Shown in pieces: positions 43,826-54,500 of a stretch of 64,000 nucleotides of DNA. Position 1 is the stretch's first letter. The number at the start of each line of letters is the position of its first letter. The notes under the pieces are model-generated. The model saw nothing but the letters and a program-made list of their open reading frames with translations, did no database searches and was not told where the DNA came from. Source of the DNA: Cristatella mucedo (lineage: Eukaryota; Bryozoa; Phylactolaemata; Cristatellidae). Location of the stretch: the NCBI GenBank assembly GCA_009760855.2, contig WPIO01000035.1, positions 472,501-536,500 on the forward strand, read 5' to 3'. Made by a program: the position numbers and the translations under genes.

Positions 43826-44163
43826 TGTGGTTTGATCAGCGAAGCAGAGCCAGCCGATGACCAACACCAAACTGTTTATTCCCACACACAGAGCCGCCAG
43901 GCGAACCACCCTTCTCGCCCTCGACTGCCCTCCTTCGTCCGCGTTCCGTCCTCGCCCACTCCTTCCCAATCACAACTCATCCCGTGGGTTGGCGGGAGGA
44001 CAAAGCCGGCCTGTGGATACACCACAGCCGTCTGTGCGCAGCTGACCGCCGGCCTGTCATTAGGCCACAGCCACCAGCTGTCAGACCCTGGGGTGGCTCC
44101 GGGCACTACCAGTCAGCCTGCACAGGCAGTTGCCGGCGAGCCCAGTGATACGAACCATCCACA
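43826..44163 (-). repeat. 5' LTR of nested element
   Basis: 338 bp with TGTGG...CCACA ends, complete, flanked on the outer side by the gypsy gag. Confidence 0.85.
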
Positions 44164-44460
44164 CCGCGAAGCAATATTATCAACGATCGGGCTATGTTCA
44201 ACCACCGCTGTCAACATCCGAGTGAGTCTACCGAGGCATTCATACGCCAACTACATGATTTAGCTTCGCACTTCGATTACGACACGATGCAAGATGAGTT
44301 AGTCTGAGATCAGCTGGTTGTGGGCTTGTCTGAACTCAAACTTTCAGAAGCCCTGCAACCTATCTCCGACCTTATGTTAACTGTGTCGGTACAAAAGGCG
44401 CGTCAGATGGAGACGGTAAAATCACAGCTGAGTCTGCAGCACCCGGTTTCAGATGTCTGA
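44164..44460 (+). pseudogene. Gypsy gag, 3' part
   Basis: Continues the outer element: HCQHPSESTEAFIRQLHDLA and DQLVVGLSELKLSEALQP are typical capsid C-terminal helices. Two stops (for example after MQDELV) lie in the frame. Confidence 0.7.
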
Positions 44461-44579
44461 GGTTCGTCGGCGACCACAGTCCTCCGACTGAGACTGTCCT
44501 GTTCACTGGAGCAAGAAATAATCTCAGCCGACAAGCTTCTCTGTGCATGGGACTGATTGAGCTAAGCTTAGAGGAGACT

Positions 44580-45780
44580 ATTCTTTGTGACCGGTATTTG
44601 GAGAGTTCGGATTGGTGCGATGCCAGCTGGTGAAAATTCGTCTCAAACCTGGTGGGGAACAATACTGCGTACACACAGCCCGCCGCATACCCAGACCGCT
44701 GTTCTCTTTGATAAAGGACGACTCCTTAGAATGAAGAAGAACGACATCGTCGAACGGGTATCGGAGCCGACCGAGTAGTGCTCTCCAATCATACCGGTCC
44801 TGAAGCCCAACGGCAAGTTCACCTTATGTCGACTTGAAGTGCTTGAAAGTAATCGTTCGTGAAAGGTACGTGGTACATACGTTTGATGAGATTTTGCCTA
44901 AGCTTGTTGGTGCTACAATGTTCTCAAAGTTGGATGCCTCTTGCGAATTTTGGGCTATTCCGTTATCCCACGAGAGCACTCGCTTAACGGCGTTTATAAC
45001 ACCGTTTGGACGTTTTTGTTTTCGCCGCCTGCCCTTTGGCATTACTAGCGTGTCCGGAGAGCTTTCAGCAACTGATACACGACCTCTTGGGTGAGATTGA
45101 AGGTGTAGCCATTTATATGGATGATGTTTTGTTGTATGGATCTACGGCGACTGACCATGACGATAGATTGTGTCAGGTCATTTCCGAAATTTCAAAGTCG
45201 GGCATAAGGTTGGATAAAACTAGTGTATATTCCGCCAGCCCACTTTGACGGTCGTAGGACTGTTATTGATGTCAGCGGCGTCCGACCGTCAGACGAAAAA
45301 ATAGAAGCCATCCTCAACCTCCCTGATCCAACAAACATAGCCGAGCTAAAGAGATGCCTTGGTATGATGAAGTACCTCGGCCGGTTTGTTCCAAATATGG
45401 CCACGGTCTCAAAACCGCTAAACGATCTCCTCTCGTCTGACTCAGTACGGTACTGGGGGCGTAGCCAGAAGAAAACATTCTGAGAAGCAAAGTTGCTTTT
45501 GATTAAGGCACCAGCGTTGGCTTATTTTGACCCACAAAAGTCGGTGATTGTCAGTGCCGACGCCAGTAGCTTAGGTCTAGGTGCCGTTCTGCTGCAGCGC
45601 CATGGATCGGAAGAGCAAGATGTGCGACCAGTCGCATTTGCATCCCGCACGTTGTCAGGCGCCGAAAGAAGATACGCTCAAATCGAAAAAGAGTGTTTTG
45701 TGGCGGTGTGGGCGTGCGAGAAATTCAGTTAGTTCCTTGTTGGTTTGCCTTCTTTTGAGCTTCGCACTGACCATAAACAG
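44580..45780 (+). pseudogene. Gypsy reverse transcriptase and RNase H start
   Basis: LKPNGKFTL, then FSKLDASCEFWAIPL, RLPFGITS and the catalytic box YMDDVLLYG at about 45115. Thumb and connection in KRCLGMMKYLGRFVPN (45350-45400). RNase H with SADASSLGLGAVLLQ and YAQIEKECFVAVWA, cut at LRTDHK by the solo LTR. At least four frame breaks. Confidence 0.85.
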
Positions 45781-46205
45781 TGTAGTTTGGTTGCACAGCA
45801 GAGAGCCAGCCGATGCCCAACACCGACAGTTTATTCCCAACACCGGAGCCCAAGAGCGCACGGCTTCCCTCAGCCCCTGCCCTCACACCACTCGCCTCCC
45901 CTGGTCGACTCCGATGACTCATCGACCACAACTGTGCACCGGCCGACCCTGATGGTGAATCCACCATCTGGCCACCAGCTGGTTACCGGCCTGCGTCCAT
46001 GCCACATCAAGGACGGACCACAGCAGTGCACTGGCCGACCCTGATGGTGAATCCACCATCTGGCCACCAGCTGGTTACCGGCCTGCGTCCATACCACATC
46101 ACAGGCGGACCACAGCTGTGCACCGGCCCCTCTCGGTGGTGCTTCTAACAGCTCACCAGTAGCTTATCAGAGGAGCCTGCATACGATACATACATACGAA
46201 CTACA
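45781..46205 (-). repeat. Solo LTR with internal duplication, in gypsy RNase H
   Basis: 425 bp with TGTAG...CTACA ends and exact target duplication AACAG (45776-45780 and 46206-46210). Its first part (GAGCCAGCCGATGCCCAACA) is shared with the LTRs of the nested element, so it is a related family. An approximately 96-bp segment with GGCCACCAGCTGGTTACCGG occurs twice in tandem (about 45940-46130). Orientation inferred from that similarity. Confidence 0.8.
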
Positions 46206-47640
46206 AACAGCTTATTCTGTTGCTGATGGCAAAGGACCTGCGAACGATGCGTTTTAACCCTCTCGCCGTGTATGTGCCTGGGAAGACCCTTTCGATAGCT
46301 GATACCTTGTCAAGATCACCTCTGTGTAGGAGTGCGGAGCACGACCAAGCCGAAGCCGTTCAACTCTACGTAGACACCGTTGTTTCTAAATCGCTTTCGG
46401 TAGCTCGCTTGAGCGAAGTAATGCAGGCTACGGCTGACGACCGTGAGCTACAGGCCATCATAAAGTGTACGCTGTTAGGGTGGCCTAAATTGAGCAAGGG
46501 CCTACCGGAAACGTTGTGGATGTACTTTGCCATATGTCGCCATTTTTCTGTGTCGAAAGGTTTGCTACAGTATGACAATCGCATATATATCCCTCAAAGC
46601 CTCCACGCTTTTCTGTTGGAGTGGATCCACGACGGCCACCAGGGGCTGACCAAATGTAGGGACCGAGCAAGGTCGTGTGTATACTGGCTAGGCATTAGCA
46701 AGATGTTAAGACATTTGTCGATTCTTGCAGCTTCTGTCAAAAGAACCAGAGGAGACAACTGCATGAGCCACTCATCCCTAACCGTTGCCCAGTGTTTCTT
46801 GGCAACAAGTCGCTGCCAATCTCTTCGAACACAAGGAATGACAGTACCTAATCGTGATTGACTTTTACTCCCGATATGTGGAAATCACTCAATTATCACA
46901 ATCGACAACCAAAGAAGTTTATAGCCGAACTGCAGATCATAGTTGCTCGCTCGGGTATACCAGAGTCTTTGCAGTCTGACAATGGTCCACAATTTTGGTC
47001 ACACGAATTTGGTGATTTCGCGAGACGATATGAGTTGAAGCACGTTACGACCAGCCCACATTTTCCACAAGCAAACAGAGAAATAGAAAGAGCTGTGCAA
47101 ACTGCCAAATCTGCTGTGAGGCAGCCTGATCTGTGCCTCGCACTAATGATTCAGAGGTCGACGCCTGCCACCTCTACAGGCTTCAGCCCGGCACAACTGA
47201 TCATGGGACGACAGATTAGGACAATATTGCCTGTGCTACCTCGGCATGTCGAACCACAATGGCCGGCAAAGGAAACGGTGTAATTCAACGACGACCGTGC
47301 AAAAGAGCTTCAACAGCACTACCACGATCGCCATCATTCTGCTCGCCTACTGCCACCTCTTCAACCCGGCCAACAGGTATTAGTGTGGACTGGTGGTGAA
47401 AACAGCTGGAGCACATATGCAACGGTGGCAGCTCAAGCAGGTACACCTCGGTCGTTTGTCGTGCAGACCGATAATGGTAGCACACCTTGGTAGAACAGAA
47501 GGCATCTTCGACCGATAGACACCGATCTACAGGTCACCGACAGTGAATCTCGTGGCACTTCCCTACATCTACCGAAACCTACACCTGCAGTTCAAGATAA
47601 GTCTCCAAGTATTGCCGATGAGATGCTGAGATGAGCAACT
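46206..47640 (+). pseudogene. Gypsy RNase H end and integrase
   Basis: Resumes with LLLMAKDLRTMRFNPLAVYV and PGKTLSIADTLSRSP, the RNase H to linker region. Integrase: GHQGLTKCRDRARSCVYW (zinc-site helix), SLQSDNGPQFWSHEF with the second catalytic Asp, and HFPQANREIERAVQTAK with the Glu. The first catalytic Asp lies in the shifted segment near 46855 (IVID). It ends in a Gln/Thr-rich tail with several stops. Confidence 0.8.
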
Positions 47641-47735
47641 CTCAAGGTCAAACGACAACAAGGTCTGACAGGCTGGTAAAGCCAGTCCGAAGGCTAGATC
47701 TTTGAAAATGAGACTGTTCCTATTTAGAGGGAAGG

Positions 47736-47876
47736 TGTGATAGCAGAGCTATCGGGCGGAGCCACAACAACGTGACCAATCAGGAGAGGCCTCGCCGAGG
47801 GTGCGGTCCTCAAGGGGATATAAGATGGTTGCCAATAAACGTGCTTTGTTCATTCGCGATGCCTCTTATAATTACA
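47736..47876 (+). repeat. Gypsy 3' LTR
   Basis: 141 bp, TGTGATAG...AATTACA, preceded by purine tract AGAGGGAAGG. Has a TATA-like GGATATAAGATGG and AATAAA (47834-47839). Its end matches the 5' LTR remnant at 40011-40040. Confidence 0.8.
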
Positions 47877-48870
47877 GAGAACTCAAATCTCTTTCTAGGC
47901 GCTTCACATTTGCCGATAAGGAAGCACGATCGAATGGTGAGTGGTATCGTGCTTGATAAACAACAAGAATAACATGGTTAGTGGTGACATGCACAGGGTT
48001 ATGTATGCAACTATTTATAGCACCATAAAATATTTATAAGGAGGCATTAATACGTGAGATCTTATAATGATAAATATTAATAATGCGTCGTTTTTATAGG
48101 GCCCTGGCAGAAAAAAATATCTATCGAGGCACTTATTAGCGGGATCCCTTGCTAGTAGCATACACTGAATCATGCATAAATAAGCACGGAAAGCGTCCAG
48201 GGACTAAACAAAGTCATATTTACTGGGGTGTACGGAAAGCTGGCGGGAACAGATGCGTCTTTAGCTGAGACTTAAATAATGCGAAGGCAATGCGGGTGGT
48301 GACAGGAGCCGGAAGCGAGGTCCATACTTTCAATACATAAGAACACAAAGTCCGATCACCAAGAGATTTGAATATAGCGCAAAAAGCGACCAAGACAACG
48401 GGAAACCTAGGATCGGGTGTATCTAGGGCACGCAGGAGGAGCAATGTGGTAGCGTGTGTAGACTGTGACGTGCTAGTGAAACTACCTGTAGGGCCAAATA
48501 GAGGGTCTTAAAGACGATTTAATGATTTGACAGGGAGCCAACGAAGCTCAGACAGAAGTGTTGTGAAGTAGCACCTATGCAGTTGACAATAGAGCAGACG
48601 AGTTATCGACTTTTTACACTGGTCGCAGTTGATTCAGGGCACATGCCTGGAGTCCTGAACGAAGGTAATCTGAACAGAAATCTGAATGCGAGGTCACAAC
48701 TCGTGAAATCATGCGGGTGCCGAATTCTTGTACAGGAAGGTCCTGACTTTGGCAAAGCTCCCCAGCTGAAATCAGACCGTCTTGGAGATGGAGGAAATGT
48801 GCTCATCCAACGACTAGTCGTTATGGAACAGCACGCCCAGATCACGGACAGACGTTGTAAAACAACTGAT
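47877..48870 (-). mobile_element. LINE 3' tail, then a second LINE C-terminal fragment
   Basis: 47877-48000 is the hairpin tail and 3' UTR of the local family, starting directly at the gypsy LTR end. About 48190-48870 holds a divergent CR1/L2 reverse transcriptase C-terminus (FKSLGDRTLCSYVLKVWTSL, LFKSQLKTHLFPPAF). The stretch between is unassigned. The gypsy element seems to have inserted in or next to the LINE tail. Confidence 0.65.
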
Positions 48871-50496
48871 TAAAACCATGTCTTAACAACTTCGTTTAGT
48901 AACCAACAACAAAGACACACACACACAAATCATAACCATGCTACACTTTCCATGACAATTAGATTGAGGTTGGTTTCAATTTACAGCTGTAATTTAATCA
49001 TGGGTTTAAGTACAATACATTTTATAAAAAAATAAATTTGTATTTAACAACAGACTTTTGGCCACAGCTGCATCCAAAATGTTCTGGAAAATAAGTAAAA
49101 ATTTAAGTATATCGTTCCAGCTCACAGATGCATAGTTTGTAGGGAATAGTGACCATTTTATATTCTTTTGAGGCATAAGAAATTACGAATAGCACTTATT
49201 ACCCTATAAATGTATTGCACCACCTAGGCGAAGTTCTCAAAAATATTGAGAGCCAGATTATTCCATGACAAATTGTGCCTCCATAATTTTGCATTCCCGT
49301 AATCAGGACTGAGTTTGCTAAGTATGAAACTATCTGACGATCACTCAGGGCACCTGTGTTAAATCACTCACGCCATCATTCGAAGTTGGTTGTCGGGGAT
49401 TTATCACTTGTTAAGAGTTCACCCACCATTTCCTGGGCACACGCGGTGGGCCATCGTGCGTATTTCAAGCAACTGCTTTTATTATTACCAAATGCGATCC
49501 GATTCAGGCGTTTCTGAAAACCGGGAGGAATTTTCCGAAATCAGCCTGGTCAACTTAATATAGTTTTCCACGGGGTTTCTGACATTCGATATGCACAGTC
49601 ACACAGTTAGGCCTTAGAATTTCAGTCCCGTGAAACTTAATTTAAAATTTCACAGGTATCTGATTCTTCCGACTAGTGCTCAGCAGTTAGTACTCAACCG
49701 GTGCCTTGAAAATGTACGCGCGCTTAAGAAATGCCAGCACGAGTTGACTTAATTTCCACATATTTCACTGTAGGATTAGGTGCGATATCAAACAACAGTT
49801 TTTGAACACAGTATGGCCGAAAAAGCTTGCAGGTGTATCCATGAGCCTCAGGTAGCTTGCTTTGGCTGTCGGCTGCTCGGTTTTCGGTCTGCTTTTTCGC
49901 GGCTTCACATTCGCAGGTCACACAGGAGCAGCAATCGTCCAGATGTAGCTTGAGCTATCGTCGCAAACAGCACAGAACGCTATCCAACAAGCAACACCAC
50001 CGGCTTATTTCACCACTCATAGAGCAGGGCAAAGCACGACTCTCTTCGCCCCTCTCGCCCACCGGAGTGCCACCGACTCAATTGTCATAACAATCACCAA
50101 TAGCACGTCCCGACTGCCTACCGCATCAAGTGTCACAGCCCACTCGCACAACGATCAGGGGCAGTGTCGTCAAATAAATGAAACCACACCAGAGTAGCGG
50201 GTGACCGGGCTGATGACACGGCCCCGAGATAAGGAGTACTGAAGCTAAGCGGACCGAGAATACGCTTGTCGCATTGGCTTGCAGCAGGCGACTTGACGGC
50301 CAACAGCAGCTTTACGCGTCGTGCGAGGTTTCCTGTGTGCCTTTTTGCACTTTTTACGCCGGTGCGCGTTTGGCTGCTCTAAAAATGGCAAGACTGCCTA
50401 CGAAAACCACCCTGCTACTGGGGCGGAGCAAACTAAAAGCCAAGCCGACTCACTTAAGTGCTTTTTCTTTTAAAGTGCTGGTTTAGTCGAGTTGTT
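48871..50496. other. Intergenic, no gene recognised
   Basis: Ordinary host DNA, A/T-rich to about 49700 and more balanced after. Short open frames only; none shows a family motif or convincing splice-linked coding. Confidence 0.45.
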
Positions 50497-50640
50497 TAAG
50501 GCACTCGCTTCAAACGATCGAGGTCGAGGTCATATTTGAAGACTGAGGTCGCGGGCTCGAGTCTCGTGGCATGTAACGCTTGATTAGAGGTTAAGTCCTC
50601 TCTCAGGCGCTATACAAATGAATTACCTATCTATACATAA
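50497..50640 (+). mobile_element. tRNA-derived SINE (family A) with LINE-like tail
   Basis: A-box-like TAGTCGAGTTGTTTAAGGC and B box GGGCTCGAGTCTC. The tail has AGAGGTTAAGTCCTCTCTC and GGCGCTATACAAATGAAT, the same layout as the local LINE 3' hairpin. Family mate on the other strand at 53940-54090. Confidence 0.75.
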
Positions 50641-50852
50641 ATAAAATATATATCTAAAAATAAATAATACTGATAAATAACAAACATTAATATACCTAGT
50701 ATTTAAAGCGAGAAAGTCCGTCACGTTGCTAGATGGTGCACTTGCGTCTCGTAGCAAGATAGCAAGTCTAGCGGCAAGATTGTACAGCACTGTCTTCGTT
50801 GACGGAACTATTATGACTGACTCAGCAAAGCAAGTCCACAGGTAGCGAGGTG

Positions 50853-50856
<4 letters not shown>

Positions 50857-50883
<27 letters not shown>
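50857..50883. repeat. (AT)n microsatellite
   Basis: About 27 bp of pure alternating AT. Confidence 0.9.
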
Positions 50884-50888
<5 letters not shown>

Positions 50889-51093
50889 AGTGTTAAGTAG
50901 TGAGACACAATATGCCCGTTGGCTATTTCTTAAATTACAGCTCTCAGAAAGTGCAATTTGACTACTATTGGAGTTATACAATAAGTGTCAATGAGGTAAT
51001 TTTTGTTTTGGTACACTTTCGTTTTGGTAAATTCAGCATCCGCATTTTGAATTTAGGCATATATCTTATTTTTCTTAGCACCAACCGCCATCC

Positions 51094-51131
51094 TTCAGCC
51101 CGGAGGCCACGGCCGCGGCCTCCGGGCTGAA
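51094..51131. repeat. Perfect GC-rich hairpin upstream of the PWP1-like gene
   Basis: Two perfect 15-bp arms (TTCAGCCCGGAGGCC and its complement) around an 8-base loop ACGGCCGC, 446 bp upstream of the start codon at 51577. Could be a promoter structure or a small palindromic insertion. Confidence 0.7.
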
Positions 51132-51576
51132 AACGTGGATTCGCAGCATCGGCAGGCAGCGGCTTTCTTTTTACCGTCGGAGAAGTGGCCCATGCAGCGC
51201 GGCTACGAAGCGTCTGACTTAACTGTACTATAACCTGAACATGACATTCTACCAACTATCCTACATTTGTATCCGGGCATTTGTGAGGTACCGGCATGTC
51301 GAGCGGAAGGAACAGATAGTTTGCTTCCACGCAGCGTGTCCATTAGTTATATTTGTTGTGAGGGTAGGCATGCACGGCCTTGCTGGTGGCGTATATTGGC
51401 TGAACTTTGCCAAGTTTGTCCAGTTCTAGCAGGCATTGTGATTCTATAAGTTTTTATATGGTTTGTTTTGCAATGGATACCGCATACTTTCAGTTATTCA
51501 TATGGTCTACTGTTTGCAGGTTGGTTCGTGAACGTCTCGTCGTATGTCCCGGTAGTAGCAACTGCTTGCAGTCAAA

Positions 51577-54500
51577 ATGCCAGGTATTGTGTCTTGCTCG
51601 GCATGGGTTCGGCGTGGAATAACGAAGAGCGTGCCAGACAAAGTAGCGCTGCCTAAAGCGGAACTGGAAAAGGTTATCAAGGAGCTGAAAGATGGCATCG
51701 AGTAAGTTTAACTACGCCGCTTTTATTGACTATCCGCTGCATTTAGTTATAGGCATGTAGAAGTTGCTCCTGTTTTAGCGATTTAGAAAAAGACGCTGAC
51801 GGAGATAACGAAGCTTCCGATGATTCAGCAATTAGGAAAAGAAAGAAGCCCCAGAAATTATCGCCCCCGACTGAGACCGATGTCGCCCAAGATGAGGTTC
51901 ACAGCCCGGTAGCCGATGAGGCAAGCGACGACATCGTGGCTAAGTACGGACTAAATGATTATGATGATGAAGACGGGGAAGGTACGAAAACTGTCAAGTA
52001 AACTGGCCACACTTTTCGTTTTTAGTCAGTGTAGTTGTGCAGTACTGCTAACAGCTAAGTGTAGATAGACTCAATCGATGTGGAAGACGTACATAGTCTT
52101 GCACAGTAGTTACACCAGTCTCCTGCTTTACCGTAGAAGCACTATTGCTCATCAAGGTAGCTGTACTAATACAATTTTTGCGGTGCTTTGACAAGGAAGA
52201 CACACTGACGAGAAAACCACGTTAATGATCTTGGAGCAGCTATGCTATGAAGTAGAGAGTCTTCCTGTAAAGTTAGGGTCAGGTTTACACGCAGCGTTGC
52301 TTAATCGTGACTGCCGCAACCAACGGTTTTCAAGCATTAAAAGTGGAGTTTGATGTGGCTCGTGTATGGCTGCTTTAAACCTAACTACCTGACCGAGTCT
52401 CTTGTAACCGTAGCTATTAGATGAAGGTCTTAGAGGAGTATTAGAAATCGCGGGCATAAAATGTAAACATGGGTTTTTTCCACCTTGACCAAGGCTTCCA
52501 AGATTTTTGCTGACATTGTTGTAGGCATGCCTGTTTTTTGACTACCGATACGGTTTCGACCAGTCGATCCCACAGTTCGTCTTTTTGATTGATTACTAAT
52601 TCCAAGATTTTTGGTACTGTACTATTTGAAACCTAATAATTCTGGCTTCCAGACTGCCCATAGGTTTGTTCGAGAGGATTTAGTTTGTCTCACTTCTTTC
52701 AACTGATTGCTGTTACCGATTGGCTCATTTCTGAAATGCATGACCAATTTTAGTTATACTTTCTTTGTCGAGTATTTATTGATTGAAAAGGTATCTGTTG
52801 CACATTTGTCTGATGATGGTAATCCTCATTTCGTCAGTATGTGAGATGTGGAATTGAAGCTTCTTTACCAAAGCGGCTATTCCACTTATGTGGTAGTTCT
52901 AGTAGCTGATAGGATAGTCTTCTGCACTGAGTGATTCGTACTAATTTTTATTTTAGAGGGACCTGCTTGGGATACTGTCGCTGGCTTGACATATTATGCG
53001 ACCAATGAGGAGGATCCCTATTTGACAATAAAGGAGGTAGCATGCTTGTATGACAGATTGCAATTTAAAATAGCTTGGATGGCGTCGTAGTGCTCAGCAA
53101 GGACTGTTTCTTGCTCTTCCTGCCCATTAGCGATTGTCCTACATCAAGCGTTCCTGTTCCTCTTGTGATTTCAGCTTTAGCTATCGATATAGCGTAGGTG
53201 GCCAATGCTTGGTTTGCAAAAGAAGTTGTAGGACTTTGCAATGATGGTTTTGCAGTTTCTACCCTTTGAGTTTGGCAATTAATGCACCAATATCCAATGT
53301 AGCAATCATAAAAACTGTTATCGACACGTAAAAAATTGCTTTCAACCCCATTAGTCTGCATATTAATGGGTATGCTATCTGAAGAACCGGGAGACTTATG
53401 TTATATAAGATTTATATAGGGCTAAGCGCTTCAAAGAGATAGTAATGCTAGTGGTATTGCGTTGAGGCTATAGCTAACAATCAAGATTAGGAAAGTCTGT
53501 AAAAAGATGAGGTGTACCACCCCGACTGCCTCATGACAGCTTTGAAATTCGGTGGGGTAGTGCCATGCTTGGGGTCACACATGCTTTGTCGACGTCGGAG
53601 TACTGCACGACATTAATGGACTTACTAACCTGCCTTTATGCACTGATCTGATAAAAATACTGGGATTCCAAATGCTAAACAGAGCTCCTCTTGGAAACGA
53701 TTGCATTTAGCAGCAGGACAATGACCCAAAGCACTCAGCAAAGTTTCTAAAAGGTTTTCTCTGAAGTAGCTTTATGAGCCGTGAGTTGGCCGAGTCAGTT
53801 GCCTGATCATCTTTGGGATAGCTGTCTGAGGTCTGATCCTGTCCCTGCTGCAACTCCGGAAGCGCTGTTAAACTGCCTGCAGTACTAGTGGTGTGATATT
53901 ACCTCTGAGACTTGTTACAAGTCAACTGGCTCTGCTGCTGTAAATATATTATTCATTTGTATAGCGCCCCTAGAGAACTTAATCGCTATTCAGGCGCTTC
54001 ACATGTGCCTCAGGGCTCGAGCCCACGACCTCGGCCAGACCTTGGTCGGTGCGAGCACCTTAACCGCTGAACCAATCCGGCTACAAGAGAGGCGATTAAA
54101 AACAGTGTGGGCTGACCTAATAAATTATTTTTCCTGTAAATTAAATGTTTACTTACGCCAGACATTACAATTATGTATGCAGTACTTAATGTGCAGAAAT
54201 TATTGTTTTGCTGTATGTTAAGCCGAAAGCCATCTGTCGGTACCACGTGGGCATCTCTATACCGGGTGAAACAAGACGTTTTTGAAGGAGTTTACATGTA
54301 CAGGTGTATGTTTATGTATATTCTTCATGGATGTATATCACGGCCAGGGGCTGTACAACTTATTAGGCTGCTGATGGTCAAGGTATATATACTAGAGAAA
54401 GCCAGTCAAAGGTATGCTGGAGCCTACCCTTGGTCGTTGTAAGTCTTGTTGGTCGTTGTAAGGCTTGTTGGATTCAATGCCAGAGTATCCACCTAACCAC

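Larger units (their letters stand above)
40336..44163 (-). mobile_element. LTR retrotransposon nested in gypsy gag, 3' LTR damaged
   Basis: The 5' LTR is 43826-44163 (minus orientation), with termini TGTGG/CCACA. The 3' LTR is 40336-40659. The flanks CCGCT (40331-40335) and CCGCG (44164-44168) are a 5-bp target duplication with one change. Inside, gag, CCHC knuckle, protease, reverse transcriptase, RNase H and integrase follow in this order. A deletion removed the end of integrase, the polypurine tract and the first 19 bp of the 3' LTR; the junction is at 40659/40660. Confidence 0.85.
40003..47876 (+). mobile_element. Ty3/gypsy LTR retrotransposon, disrupted by nested insertions
   Basis: A 5' LTR remnant (about 40003-40040, ending CTTATCATTACA) is followed at once by TGGTGGCTGCGG, a possible primer-binding site. 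Gag starts at ATG 40086, is cut at 40335 by a second LTR element, and resumes at 44164. Pol runs to about 47640 with a solo LTR inserted at 45781. After the purine tract AGAGGGAAGG comes the 3' LTR (47736-47876). The 5' LTR keeps only about 38 bp. Many shifts and stops; inactive. Confidence 0.85.
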
